From Coptis chinensis (lineage: Eukaryota > Streptophyta > Magnoliopsida > Ranunculales > Ranunculaceae), in the NCBI GenBank assembly GCA_015680905.1, contig CM027381.1, positions 83,353,501 through 83,417,500 of the forward strand: a DNA stretch of 64,000 bases. The letters run 5' to 3'. Each line of letters opens with the position of its first letter. Position 1 is the first letter of the stretch. Below the pieces are notes generated by a model. That model was not told the origin of the DNA. It saw only the letters and a program-made list of their open reading frames with translations, and did not search any database. Positions 1-11,900 of the stretch are shown here, one piece after another. A program made the translations under genes and the position numbers.

Positions 1-88
1 ATGCATAACACATACACTAAACTGTGTGTCAATTGATGGATCCCACAAGATTTTTTAGATTTGTCTCAACAGTAGAGATAAGACTGAC

Positions 89-3000
89 CATAAATCGTGA
101 TGACAACATTTGGAAGGAAAAACATAAGGATGATCAGCAAAGCCCACACCACAGTCTTCAAAATCCATCCCCCATGGTGCCATGAATCCCTTCTGTCATT
201 TTGGTCCTTGACACCAATCATAATGAGAGATAACACTCCAAAAAACAAGAAATTTGCCAAGCTCACTCGAAAAACTGCATTTTCCTGATACCATTCTTTT
301 GAAGGATGATGAGTCGAGGGATTTATCCCTGTGAACATACAAAAGATCAATTTCCAACTGCGGACCAAGCATAATCTAATTCAGAATTCAGAAACATCTG
401 CACAAGAAGTGACATACTCTAAAGGGCCTATAATAATATTAGAATTTTAAAAGATATATATATAATAAAATCTGAAAACCAAAACAACTAAAGAAAATGA
501 ATATGATATTATCCAACTTCTATTTTCATACTTCACTTTATTCCATTTGACTTTTGAGCACAAACAAACTTTAGTAGGATTGTAGGAATGAAGAGTTACA
601 AAGGTATTGAATGCTGCATTTGCCTTTTTTACAAGGTATTCAATCAATGCTATTAACAAGTAAGACCAACTTAGCCTTTCTTCCAACATACAATTGTTTT
701 CCCAATAAAAGAGTTTCAATCAACTGGACTTTGGGCTTCAAACAGAGCACAACTGTGGGACTTCATCACATATGCTAACAATCCCGTCGTCTGTTCAATG
801 ACAGGTTCACCATCTGTAGAGAAAAATTCAGGGAACGGGAGAGCAGTGTCAACTAAGCGAAACCAAGCCAGGCCTTGTGAAGGTGGGGGAAGAATAACAG
901 TTTCTGAAGAATCACTACCATTGAAGCCAACAAACAAGTCACTACCACCAGAGGATTTGGATTCAGTGTCATCATTGTCGTCACTACCACCAGAGGATTT
1001 GGATTCAGTGTCATCATTGTCAGCCTTCAAAATCATGGTCAGGAATTTGCTTGATGGGTCTTCCCACCTTGGTTGAGCTTGGTCGCTTCCCTGCCAATCT
1101 ACATTTTCAACTTTCATGAAGTTCCTTTTCTGCAGAAAATCACCTCTTCTCGTTCTAAGGGAAGTCAGGAATGCAATAAACAGCGTAATTTGAACACCAA
1201 AAGTGGTTCTTAGAGCGTCCCAGTCGAATGGTTTTCTATGACCATATAATGGAGATCCACTAGAAGATTGCCCACACTCATCCCCCATATTGAGAACTGG
1301 TACACCCATTGAAATGTACAAGATAAAGAGAAAATTGCGAATTTGCTTAAGCCTTTTTTCAAGGACGATAGATTTACTGGTCGGACCCTCTTCACCACAA
1401 TTCCAACTTAACTCAGATAAGAGCTCACTGCTACTAAAGCTGACCAAGTCCACAAGGGGAAGTCCAAAGTTCCTTGCGACATAGTTAAAAGAAAAGGTAG
1501 GGCCCCGTCCATCCGAGAAAATGTCAGCGCTTCCACAAATCCGTGTTGCTAGGTTACTAAGGAGACCTTCACCTTTCAGAAAGTTCCTCACGTCATAGCA
1601 AAATTTTGAATTTATCTCAGCCCATCGCTTCCAGTGAGGAAATCGAACTTCTTTGGAAGCCAAGCCATATGGGTCCCAGCTGTCAGCAATGAGTTTGGTC
1701 TTAGAGAGTAGAGGGTCAAATGTGATGGCTTCAATCAAAGGAGGGCGTGACAAGTACTCACCATTCAGTCCTCTCAAAAGGGACGAAGCATTCAAAAAAC
1801 AAAATCCATCAACGTGAAACTCTGTCACCCAGTATCGAAGACTATCCAATACCATCCACTGGACAATGGGATGGTTGCAGTTCAAGGCACTTCTGTCTAC
1901 TGTTTCCATATCTTCATTAAAACCGTAATAGGACTTCTTATCGATTCCCTGTAACCCTGTTGTCTTAGATGCATAATCTCCACATTCAGCAGTATGGGTA
2001 AAAACAACTTCCAATAATACCTCAATGTTGTTCGCATGCATAACTTTAACCATCTCCTTCATAGAATTAATAGCAGACAGACCATCATGAGTGGGGCCAT
2101 ATAAGTGCATAGGAGAAAAGAAATGGTACGGGTAATAGGGTCCTTTTTGCTCATTGAAAGGAAAGATTGGTTCTAACAAGATGGCATTCACACCAAGGCC
2201 CTTAAAATGCTGTGATTTCTCAATCAAACCAGAAAACGTCCCTGCAACACCAGTTTGTAGTTTGCTTGATTTGTCCTTGGTGAAATGCTCCACATTTAAT
2301 CGATAAACCACCAACTTCTCCATAGGTAAGCAAGGACGTATTTCACCACTCCAATCAAAGGTAGGATCCTTAACCAAATTCCCTAGATATCTTTCAAGTG
2401 AATCTGATACAGGGTGATCACTGAAGCATCTTTGCAGAACTTTAGCATATGGGTCCAACAGGACATGGCTTTCGTCAAATGTTTTCCCTTTCTTGCTAGG
2501 AATAATTCCATGGCACCGATAGCCATATTTCACATAAGGAGCGGCAGTTTCCATTGAGACGTGCCAAATATCTCCTGTGCGGTTGATGTATGGATCCAAC
2601 TCAATCTCCATAGAAGGTTTACCTTCCATCTCATCATACAAGCACAGGATAACGGTCTCAGCATTCCTTGAAAATAGAGCGAAATTCACTGAGCCATCAT
2701 TAGAGAACGAGATGCCTAGAGGAGCAGGATGCCCTGAACCAACACCCACGGGTACACAAAATTTTTCCTTTCTATGACTTCTCATCTCTATCTTGCCTGA
2801 TGCAGCATCAGTTGGACACAGCAGTACAAATGAGAGATAAAATGGAGCTTGATCTGATTCAAATTCCATCTGTAATGTATGTTTTCCAAAAGAATTTTGC
2901 GCAAATGGGGTCAGATTGATGCTGGATATACTACCTGAAGCTGAACCTTGAGGTTTCAGGGGTATCAAAGATGATGAATCAGATCTATACATACCCCAAC

Positions 3001-5045
3001 TTAGTACCAACTTATTCTCGTTGATCCATTCTGGCAAGGAAGAAACTTCAATATATACCACATATGTCATATTTTTTCTTCCGATAAATACCTTCACCTG
3101 ATTATCTCTATCTGTTCTAAATGAATAGGTTGATGCAGCCTCTAGCTCTTCAATACCAGCACTATACAAATCTGTCCCAACTTGATAAGAAAAAACCTGT
3201 GATGAATGTAGGACCATAGATTTCAGTTCTTTTTTACTAATTCTGGCTATACCTCGCGTTTCTCTACAAAATTGATTGCTTCCTAGGGTACCCATTATTT
3301 TTACGTCATACATTCCACTATTCTGGTAGTCTGACCAGAAGGCATCTCTCAACTTCGCCGATTTGACTGCCTCATATTTCAGAAATTGGGGTCTTACCGT
3401 AAAAGACGGTGCAAGAGTTGTCATTGACCTTTAAAGAATGAAAAAAGTCCCAAGGAGGCAAATAAGCTGGATCTTGCAAGGAAAAGATTCTCCTATTCCG
3501 GTTGCACCATTTCTGTAGGAGATCAAAAGATTAACGTATTAGCTCTCCATTGATGCTAAAGAAAGAGAAGGGATCTAATTCTTTTCCTTCAAAAAAAAGG
3601 TCCACTCACGTCTAAACTTGTGATCATGCTGAACGAGCACCATTATAAATTCAAACAGTAGTGAGATGTGGGACCAATGTTTCAATTGGTAAGTATATGG
3701 TCACTTCAAACTGTAAGCAAAGACAATAACTGAGACAGAAATTCCTCCTTTTGACTTGAGATCCTGTAAGGTTTCTCTTCTGATGAGGAACGAAACGGAA
3801 ACAAAGCCATTACACTTGCTCTGTAGAGAGACCATGAGATGAAGTAATTTCCAGCTTAAAATGATACAAGTTTCTTAATCGATTAAACCAATTGTGACAC
3901 TGGAGATGTAAGGCCTGGGGCAGACAGAGGTTTGTGCAACAAATATACAAAGAAGCAGATCCGTAGAAATTCAGCTTGTTTTGTATCCCTCTTACTTTTA
4001 GCAAATCATAGGTATTCTAATTCACTCGGAAGTCGCAATTGAGCAATTAATGTTAAACTATATTTTCTGATAAAGTATGTGTTCAGTGTTCACTTATATG
4101 TTTGTCTGAAAGGGATGATATTTTAACTCTACATAATATTTCTTCTATATATTAGTATACCAGAGATTCCTATTGTCTCAAAAATTCCGCAGGTGACCTG
4201 ATATACTATGTAGAATTCTTGCCCACTAATCCCCAAGTCTGAATATTATTTACTGTAATACCACCAATCTCAATCCCTCTCACAATCAAACGTGACCTGA
4301 CAAATGCAACCAATGGTATGGACATAAATAGACTTAATCACTAAAGGGCGAAAAACCAAAGCTCAGTTAGCATCATAACAGGTACAACTTGCCACCAAAA
4401 GCATACACACAAACACAAAAGTGACGATTGACCAAGTCTCCAGCAGGCTCAGCCTTCACCTCCTCATAACAAGGAAAGAGACTTCTTCTCTTGATTTAGT
4501 CAACAACAGTCCATAAACTCAACTCCTAAAATCTCTTAATCAACAAATCAACTCAAACGGAATTTTCTTTATAGAAAGGCCATAAACATTAAAATCCAAA
4601 CACACCCATCTTACAAAATTGATGAAAACTTGAGTCACAATTACAGATTAACTAATCAAAACAATGAGCTAACATAACAGAAATATGAATCACACTAAGA
4701 CCTCATATTAAAAGCCCATCATCAAAACAACATAAAAATCAAAAAACAAACATTCCCATCATTCAAAAGCCAATTGCATTCCATGTACAAGTAACTAGAC
4801 CATAAAAGGATGAAAATTTAAGCTACCCAACTTAACAGAAGCAATGAAAATGACAAAAAAAGGGACTCACATGAGATTTTCTTCAATAAAGGTTCAGCAA
4901 CTTCTCTAAGAATCCATGAAATGATAAGAGAAAGACCAAATAGACCACAGTAAGCAAGTCTAGCTGAACGTTTAGATATTCCAGAAGCTACTGAAGTGCA
5001 CAGTCCACAAGTAGCAGATGCACAACATGAAGCCAAGCACGACAT
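89..5045 (-). CDS. SERINC: SERINC/TMS1-family membrane protein, 5' part (exons 1 and 2; gene runs off the left edge)
   Basis: Two coding exons are visible: exon 1 at 4871-5045 (ATG at 5045, donor GTGAGT at 4870) and exon 2 at 89-328 (acceptor ACAG, donor GTCAGT at 88). Splicing joins T to GG and makes the Trp of ...KKISWINPS, matching the W-I-N seen at this place in plant SERINC proteins. The protein opens with the family hallmark MSCLASCCASATCGLC, a Cys-rich N-terminus leading into the first membrane helix. Exon 2 encodes a loop with SKEWYQENAV and two more hydrophobic helices around the HHGGW motif. SERINC proteins are multi-pass membrane proteins linked to serine incorporation into membrane lipids; in plants the biochemical role is not settled. 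The remaining exons would lie left of position 1. The 4.5-kb intron 1 holds the whole ISA2 gene on the same strand. Family assignment is firm; the spliced structure rests on consensus sites and frame continuity. Confidence 0.85.
716..3424 (-). CDS. ISA2: Isoamylase 2-type starch debranching enzyme subunit, intronless
   Basis: One uninterrupted 902-residue reading frame, slightly longer than typical plant ISA2 (about 880). It has a plastid-targeting-like N-terminus, a CBM48-type beta domain (near residues 220-330) and a GH13 barrel. The GH13 signature regions are recognisable but altered at catalytic places: region I is LEVVFTHT (near residue 470), region II GFCFLNAS (near 540; the Arg and the nucleophile Asp are gone), region III IADSWDPYG (near 577; acid/base Glu replaced) and region IV YVARNFG instead of the usual AHDG. 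This pattern defines ISA2, the non-catalytic partner that assembles with ISA1 into the heteromeric isoamylase which trims pre-amylopectin in plastids. Lack of introns is also typical of ISA2. A 42-bp tandem duplication adds a 14-residue acidic/serine repeat near residues 800-828. The ATG at 3424 is the first in frame after an in-frame stop upstream. The gene lies inside SERINC intron 1. Confidence 0.93.
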   Translation of the reverse strand: MTTLAPSFTVRPQFLKYEAVKSAKLRDAFWSDYQNSGMYDVKIMGTLGSNQFCRETRGIARISKKELKSMVLHSSQVFSYQVGTDLYSAGIEELEAASTYSFRTDRDNQVKVFIGRKNMTYVVYIEVSSLPEWINENKLVLSWGMYRSDSSSLIPLKPQGSASGSISSINLTPFAQNSFGKHTLQMEFESDQAPFYLSFVLLCPTDAASGKIEMRSHRKEKFCVPVGVGSGHPAPLGISFSNDGSVNFALFSRNAETVILCLYDEMEGKPSMEIELDPYINRTGDIWHVSMETAAPYVKYGYRCHGIIPSKKGKTFDESHVLLDPYAKVLQRCFSDHPVSDSLERYLGNLVKDPTFDWSGEIRPCLPMEKLVVYRLNVEHFTKDKSSKLQTGVAGTFSGLIEKSQHFKGLGVNAILLEPIFPFNEQKGPYYPYHFFSPMHLYGPTHDGLSAINSMKEMVKVMHANNIEVLLEVVFTHTAECGDYASKTTGLQGIDKKSYYGFNEDMETVDRSALNCNHPIVQWMVLDSLRYWVTEFHVDGFCFLNASSLLRGLNGEYLSRPPLIEAITFDPLLSKTKLIADSWDPYGLASKEVRFPHWKRWAEINSKFCYDVRNFLKGEGLLSNLATRICGSADIFSDGRGPTFSFNYVARNFGLPLVDLVSFSSSELLSELSWNCGEEGPTSKSIVLEKRLKQIRNFLFILYISMGVPVLNMGDECGQSSSGSPLYGHRKPFDWDALRTTFGVQITLFIAFLTSLRTRRGDFLQKRNFMKVENVDWQGSDQAQPRWEDPSSKFLTMILKADNDDTESKSSGGSDDNDDTESKSSGGSDLFVGFNGSDSSETVILPPPSQGLAWFRLVDTALPFPEFFSTDGEPVIEQTTGLLAYVMKSHSCALFEAQSPVD
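939..1022 (-). repeat. 42-bp tandem duplication inside ISA2
   Basis: Two adjacent, almost identical 42-bp units (939-980 and 981-1022) encode two 14-residue copies of DNDDTESKSSGGSD in the C-terminal domain of ISA2. The duplication is in frame and low in complexity, so it probably lies in a surface loop between the barrel and the C-terminal beta domain. Confidence 0.9.
3425..4870. other. SERINC intron 1, upstream part; also ISA2 5' flank
   Basis: No open frame here looks like a gene. The stretch lies between the ISA2 start codon and the SERINC exon 1 donor, so it must hold the ISA2 promoter and 5' UTR while also being SERINC intron. It is AT-rich and I recognise no mobile element in it. Confidence 0.6.
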
Positions 5046-5110
5046 AATAATCTCTCTCTCTCTCTTCGCTTTCTTCTTCTTCTTCACTTTTCTCTCTCTT
5101 ACTTTCAACC
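5046..5110 (-). other. GA-rich 5' leader of the SERINC gene
   Basis: Directly upstream of the SERINC ATG the minus strand is an almost pure GA/GAA tract (CT-rich on the plus strand, 5050-5102). Such purine tracts are common in plant 5' leaders and core promoters. The transcription start is not visible. Confidence 0.5.
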
Positions 5111-5922
5111 GCACACGCAAGTACGCAACTAATAATATAGAAACAGGATTGAGTCTAGATTTTGTTTTTAGATTTTAGTACAGGTCTTCGAATATACCAT
5201 GTGCGAACGTGTACATGCAACACATGTACTTCTGCCACGTTGTATTCAATCATTTTGGGATCGAATATACCACCATCCTAACCCGCATATAAACAAAAAC
5301 AAATAACCTGCTAACGTTTCAACTTCGTCTAGCCGGTAGCAATGTTTTTAAAGAATCACAAACAAGTCAATCTTCTATATACCTCACTTCTTGCTCGGCA
5401 CAGTCGACTGGAAAAGTGGTGTACAGTAGCAAAATGTCAAACGAAAAAAAAACGAAGTTACATGTACATTACATATGCCATATTTTCATTACCAAATAAA
5501 AAGTTGTTGATTAAACAATCATTTTGGGATCCAAAAATAGTATTTGGGTGGCTAGAATCACCCAAGTAAATTTTTTTTCCATTTTTTCAAGGTAATTAAA
5601 TGGACTAGAATAAAACCAATTCTCAAAGTTTTGTGAACAAATTGATTACAACACATGTAAAATTATCAATTCATCAACAATGAGCCGGCGGGTGGTTTCA
5701 ACGTGGAAAAACCGATTTGGTTTACCGTATAATTTGTTTTTGGTTTAAACTTTTAGTCAAACTGCTAATAAATAAACACATAAATGTTGCTCAACTTAAA
5801 TTATCTTTAAAAAACAATGATGATTTGAGTACATAATCCTAGTGTTAGCACAAGAATGGATATATACTTCACACAGTTTTGCATGGGTACCAAGTGGGAG
5901 TAAAAATAGAATTGGTGCTATC
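5111..5922. other. Intergenic, SERINC 5' flank and OSCA1 3' flank
   Basis: AT-rich sequence with no convincing gene, repeat or transposon end. It separates the SERINC leader from the OSCA1 stop codon at 5923. Confidence 0.5.
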
Positions 5923-8900
5923 TTAAACGCCTAAATCTGAACCTCTATCAGAACCCATTTTGCTTTGGCTAGGAGTACTCCTACGAGAAGTTCTCTTGGT
6001 TGGGACTAGAAGGTTATTCTCTTCTTCATCTATAGCTGGTGGTGTTTCAAATTCTTCGTCTTTGAACACAGGGTGTATGTAGGCATCTCGAAGATAACTT
6101 CTCAAATTAAAATGTGGTTCAGTAGCCCGCTCCAGTGTATCCTTTACCATTGCATCCTGCGATAAATAGTAAAGAATGATCATCTCTGAATAAGCACATT
6201 AGCCGCACACGTATACACACATTCAAACGGCTCATGAAATCATCAATAACCTTGCAGCACCACTAGATCAAAAATCTAAAAAGCAAACAGGGCAACTCAC
6301 TAACCTGTAAAGGAAATCTAACAAATGCTGCTTCAAAACGACCTTTGCAGAATTTATGGAACCAGACTGTCAATACAGGAAGTGCAACGAGCAATGGTGT
6401 TGATTGCTTAGCACCTTTTGTACTCATCAGACCCATCAGTAGAAGTTGTGCGATTACTAAGCCAGTAATTATACGCCGGTGCACATCTGGCCAGAAAGCT
6501 GCCCCACTTTCATATTTTTGGTTGTAAACATTGATTATCTTGCAACGAGAAACAAGAGTAATTAGTAAAAGCAAAAGTAGAAATGCTTCAGCCAGGGTGT
6601 CCACTTTGTTAATATGAAACATTACCAAGGTTGCTCCGAGAAAAAAAAAATAGCAACAGTAAAGGAAGAAAAGCTTATGCAAAGGTTGTTAACAAATGTA
6701 TGTCCACGTTGATGGTAATCAAAGAAGAATAAAATAAACATCTAAGTTGTTTTGCTAGACACACACTAGTCACAGTAAACATTTCTGGGCGCGCTAATTG
6801 GCAACACCAAGAATAGATAATTTGAGTTATTATTAACATGCATGGGAAGAAGCATCTATACGGTTGATAAAAGACAAGGGTATGAGTAAACCAGCATCTA
6901 AATATTTAGCACAGGTTTTTATTGTTGCTTCTATATTCAAAGGAATGACTACTAATTGAGATATATAAGAAATGCTATGACACGGTTCTGGTGTGTTTTA
7001 AAACTAATAATATGTGCAGATAGCATTCATCCGTCATACTTAAGTTATATATGAGTTCGAATATTCCCAGAGATGTGCAAGTCTCAAGTTTGATAATAAA
7101 GGACAAAAAACTATGCGTAACTGGAAAAAAGGAGTCAATAATTATCATAAATTCACTGATCCTCACATGGCAGATTATCCTAAGAAAAAAACTATCACAT
7201 TTAAATGATTCTCAAAATCCTTTCAGAGCCCAAAGAAAAAAAGGCAAAATAACATATATATATATGAAATAAGGAAGCAACCATGAATAAGGAAAACAAA
7301 GGAACGAAGATAAAGTAGAAGAAATAAACATAGAGTTCATGGGTTAACAAACCTGATGTCTAAAAACCAAGTAAGAGAAACCAAAGAAGACGATAATGAA
7401 AGGAAGAAGGATGGGCGTGACCACAGAATAGACAAGTCCAAGCAAGAAATACAATTGTATTCGGGGTTCAGCAGAAGCAAAGTCCAAGGACCCTGGATCC
7501 ATAGCCTGTTCCCTGTCTCGTTCTGTCTTCACTAAGAATGTATTCTTAAGGTGGAACATAACAAGTGGAACCAATCTAAGAATCTCTCCAGCAACTCCCG
7601 CCCAGCCATCGACCATTATATATGTAATAAAGAAAGTGGCTTTCATTGGAATAGATACACCAACTGTTGTTGGAATCCTACAAAACGACAATATATCTAA
7701 CATAAGCACACAGAAAAAGAAGTCGATCACAGCCGTACCAGTGTTGCTAGTAACAACAGTAATTACGTCTACAAGAAAAGAGTTGTACGAGGGCACATGT
7801 TTTGTAAAAATGAAATCTGGGGATTGCTACAGAAGATATCCTTCATCTATTTCTGTAGCTGGCATTAAAAATATGTGACCACCAATAAAGCATTATGTTC
7901 ATCAAGCATACTAAATAGACAAAAGACAACACAAGGAATCACATGGCAAATATTTACAAGCAATTGACAAAGGAAAAGATGGTGAAAGGTTGGAGTAAAT
8001 CACTTTCCTTCAACAGAGACGTAAATAATTATGGCAAGCAATGAAAAAAGAATAAATGATAGAAAGAAAGATAAAATTGTCTTCCAATCAACTAGTTAAA
8101 ATCTCAACAAAAAGAGGTTATACATTTTTCTTGAAGAGTTCATGCAAGAGACCTATTCTAGGTTGATATAACCCATATTTGCATAGGTTATAAAGTGAAC
8201 TACCTTATTTACAGAAGTTATGAAGTAAGCTGACTTACTCATTTGCAGACTGCTTAATAAAATTATGGAGTTGCTGAAATGCAGTTCCAGTCACAATGCT
8301 CCCGAGAAACACATTGACAAGTATAAATAGGTAATATTTTGCTGCTGATCTCCGATCTAAAACTGATAGCGACGTGTAACCTTCTATTTTGGACATAGTC
8401 ATGAGGATTGTGGGAAGAACAATGAGAAATATCTTTAGTGCAATCCCAGGAAGAAAACCTTGAATCACTGATTTGACAACCTCTCTGTTTAAGACGGTAG
8501 ACATAAGTACTTCATGTAATAACGAATCAATCAATACTAACACCACAGGTAACAAGAAGCAGCAACGATGAGATGTTGATATTGTAGACAGTTAAATCGT
8601 ATCCTTTGTCAAAATTTATCATCCCGCAATCTGCACTAATACAAGCTATTGTAGCTGGTTAAACTCTACAGAACCTTGATTTCATAACAACTGAGAAGAG
8701 TGTAAATTCCAATGAAATTATCATCTCTAGCTAATTACACGTCACTTGTGGATATGAAGATATTTATCATTAGCCAGGTCCTTGTCTCTGATGTCTTCTA
8801 TGGGCGCAACATCGTAGGTTCCACCAAAGTAACAATGATAACAAGTGACACAAAGACTAATAAAGATGCACAATCAGAAATCATAACCAAACTACCATTT

Positions 8901-11900
8901 CAAAAGATGTTTATGAGATTTAATTAGATTTTTTTCAAAGAACTGTTATCACATATTCCGAGTTAATGGGAGAAGAAAATTTAAATTAACAGCTAACAAC
9001 TTGATAAGAATGATCTTAATCACCTTAAAATATTACAAGGACTAAAGGCTTAAATGTTTTTTCCTTCCCTATTTCTCCATGTTAAACAAGAACGATCATC
9101 AAAGGAGAGCAAGAAACTAAATAATTGCTCTATAGTCTTCCTATGACATTGGATGCACTAACACCCACATTACTTCTCAAGTTCTTAGAGTAGAAGTGTT
9201 GTGTTTTTTTATCAAACTAGATGTCACGTAATCTGTGTTGAAACTCTACTTTATCAAATAAAATTTGGTACATCAGGAAATATGGTGCCAAGAAAACTCC
9301 TTACTAAAACTATACATCACTTGAAATTGACGAGAAGCACAAGATTGTAAGTAAAATATTTACTCAGAAGGAGATGAAAGTGAAGAAGACTTACTTCTCA
9401 ATTAAAGGCTTTAAAAAAGGAAAAACCTTCTCAATTCCATCGAGGTTTGCTATGGACTGAACAAATGCAATGGGGATCATGAAGAAAAAGGTAAGGAAAA
9501 AAACTGCAACAGCCATAATCAATCTTCGGATGGTGATTTCAACAAACGGAATTGCAAGATTACTCCAATACACATCACGTGGCTCGGGTGCCCACTCCGT
9601 CAACCACAAAGTTGGATTACTCGATTGTTGAGTTTGAGCACAAACAGCTGCGGCCCATCGGGTTCTGAATGAGACAAATGCAGCCGGCATAATAGCCTTA
9701 GGATCACTTGTAACTCTTTCCCTCTCTATAGCTTCCTGGACAAAAGTGTTTTGTTAATATACCAAGATATATAAAAAGGCAACCTCTAGTCAATTGATCC
9801 ATTGATAAGACAAATTATTTGCAGTATCCTACTTTGAATATCTACAAAATATGCACCCTTGTAGTAAGGCACATGAGGGAACAACTTCTAATTAATTTTG
9901 GTTTCTAGTACGCTGAGCATCTAATTTTAACAGTCGCTCTGACTTACAGGCATGAAGCTGAAGAACTTGCAAATTTACAGTTTTTACAAGGAATAAAGGC
10001 ACAAAGAAAACTCACCTTATTAGATAACTTCTCAATCTCGGCAGTGTAGTAGTCGATTGCATCTACAGTTTTTCCCCACAGGGCCCAAAAACCTGTCTAT
10101 ATATAAGTTGTTGTATGAGTTAATGAACTGGTGCCTTACAAAGTAGCTGGATATTAACAGAGCTAGACGATTCGAAAAACAAAAATAGCACCCGAAAAGA
10201 AATATTGCAAAATTTGAGGAAGGGAATTAGTAACAATTTATCATGTAAACAGAAATACCTTGGTGGTTGGCCTTTTAGCTGAATTTCTCTCATACTTATA
10301 TTGGTAGTAGTTCAGCCAATTCTGCAGACCCTTTTTTTTCATCACCAACTTTGCCAGACTATTTGCGTTGTATACAACCTAAACAATAATAGTAGGGACG
10401 AAAATTAATCTAGATGTACATATTATGAAGTATGTGAACTCCACTGGAAAATTTAAATAGATGCATGGGTCTGGTTTAGGATATGGTGAAGTAAAAATGT
10501 AAAATAACTTCCCATGCATTAGTCAACTCTTTATACATTAGTGTCATGCTAGCGCTCACCAACACAATTTAGAGAGTCGTCTTCTATCAATACTAACCTG
10601 ATGGGTGAGATAATGATCAGGATGATTTACACAAAAGAAATGCTCAACATGCTCACTGACAGACTCATCAGGATCCGGAGGAACATTTCTCACAAGAACC
10701 TGCAAAAATTAATGTGATGCAAACATTTAAAGGTAAATATGTAAGAGTTCATCAGTCCAGCTATAGGTAAAGGTTTTAGTGTCATTTATTGTTTCTTATT
10801 CCAGTCTTTCTCCAAATAACTAATACAAGTAGTACTAGTACTGTTACCAAAGTACTATTACGAACACATTTCAATAATATAAGAGTCGACAGATAGTATC
10901 AATATCAGGGTAAGCAAAAAAAAGGAAAAAATAAAAAAAACTAGGAAACTAACATCCAAAATGACCAGCAATGTCTTAGTAACCAAGAAAAAATAAGCCG
11001 CTATGAATCATTTAGCAATAATGTACTCAGAATGTGTAATATTAGGCATTGATAATCTTCTGAAACTTGCAGTTGTTCACCAGATCAATAGCTTGATCTA
11101 GTCCTCACTATGGGCTTGAAAAAATTCAGTATCACCATAAATTGAGCAATAAGGCGACAAGGATAGCCAGCATCTCAATTCTAAGGGATCAATAGAAGAT
11201 AATACTAGAAAGTCTCCAATAATAAAAAACACGTAAATCAAGAAAATCACTTGTTAAAACTAAGATACAGGAGATCACTTGTTATGGTGATGGACATACG
11301 TTGGTTGGACAACACGGTTATACAATATACATCAAAGCTATTCCAATAAGAAACAGAAATATTGCACACCGTATATTGATCTGGACGGCGCTGCTCAGAT
11401 GCAAGAAAATGCAGTCTCATATAAGCTATTCTCTTATATTCGTGGTAGAGCACATAAAATGTCCAGAATGAGAATACATAAGCCATTACTAAGTGAGCCC
11501 AAAACCTGTAAGGAACAAATCTTTTGTCAGTATACCAAAGCAGAAAAAGAATGCACGTCTAAGTATTTAATCTTGAAAATGAGGACAAACTTTTTGCTTT
11601 TGACCTAGAATCTTCGACAGTAATCAACGCACTAACATATATACTAAAATTTGTCACTAAGTAAACAGAACTATAGGACCTCCAAGATGATCAACACTAT
11701 GGGGCTAACATGCTAGATTTTCTCAAACAACTGTAACACGTCGAACCCCGATATATTCTGATGTACACCTTTCTTAAAAAGCAAACCATACATTTGGTAT
11801 ATCTTCCGAGGACTGAGAATGATCTAAAGGAGAAGATAGGCTAGTACATAACAGTTCTTTCCAACATAGCCTTTGGGAACACTATTCTTCAGTCTTTAGA

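Noticed and set aside
447-719. 90-codon minus-strand frame just downstream of ISA2
   Set aside because: AT-rich 3' flank within the SERINC intron; no recognisable domain and no splice relation to ISA2.
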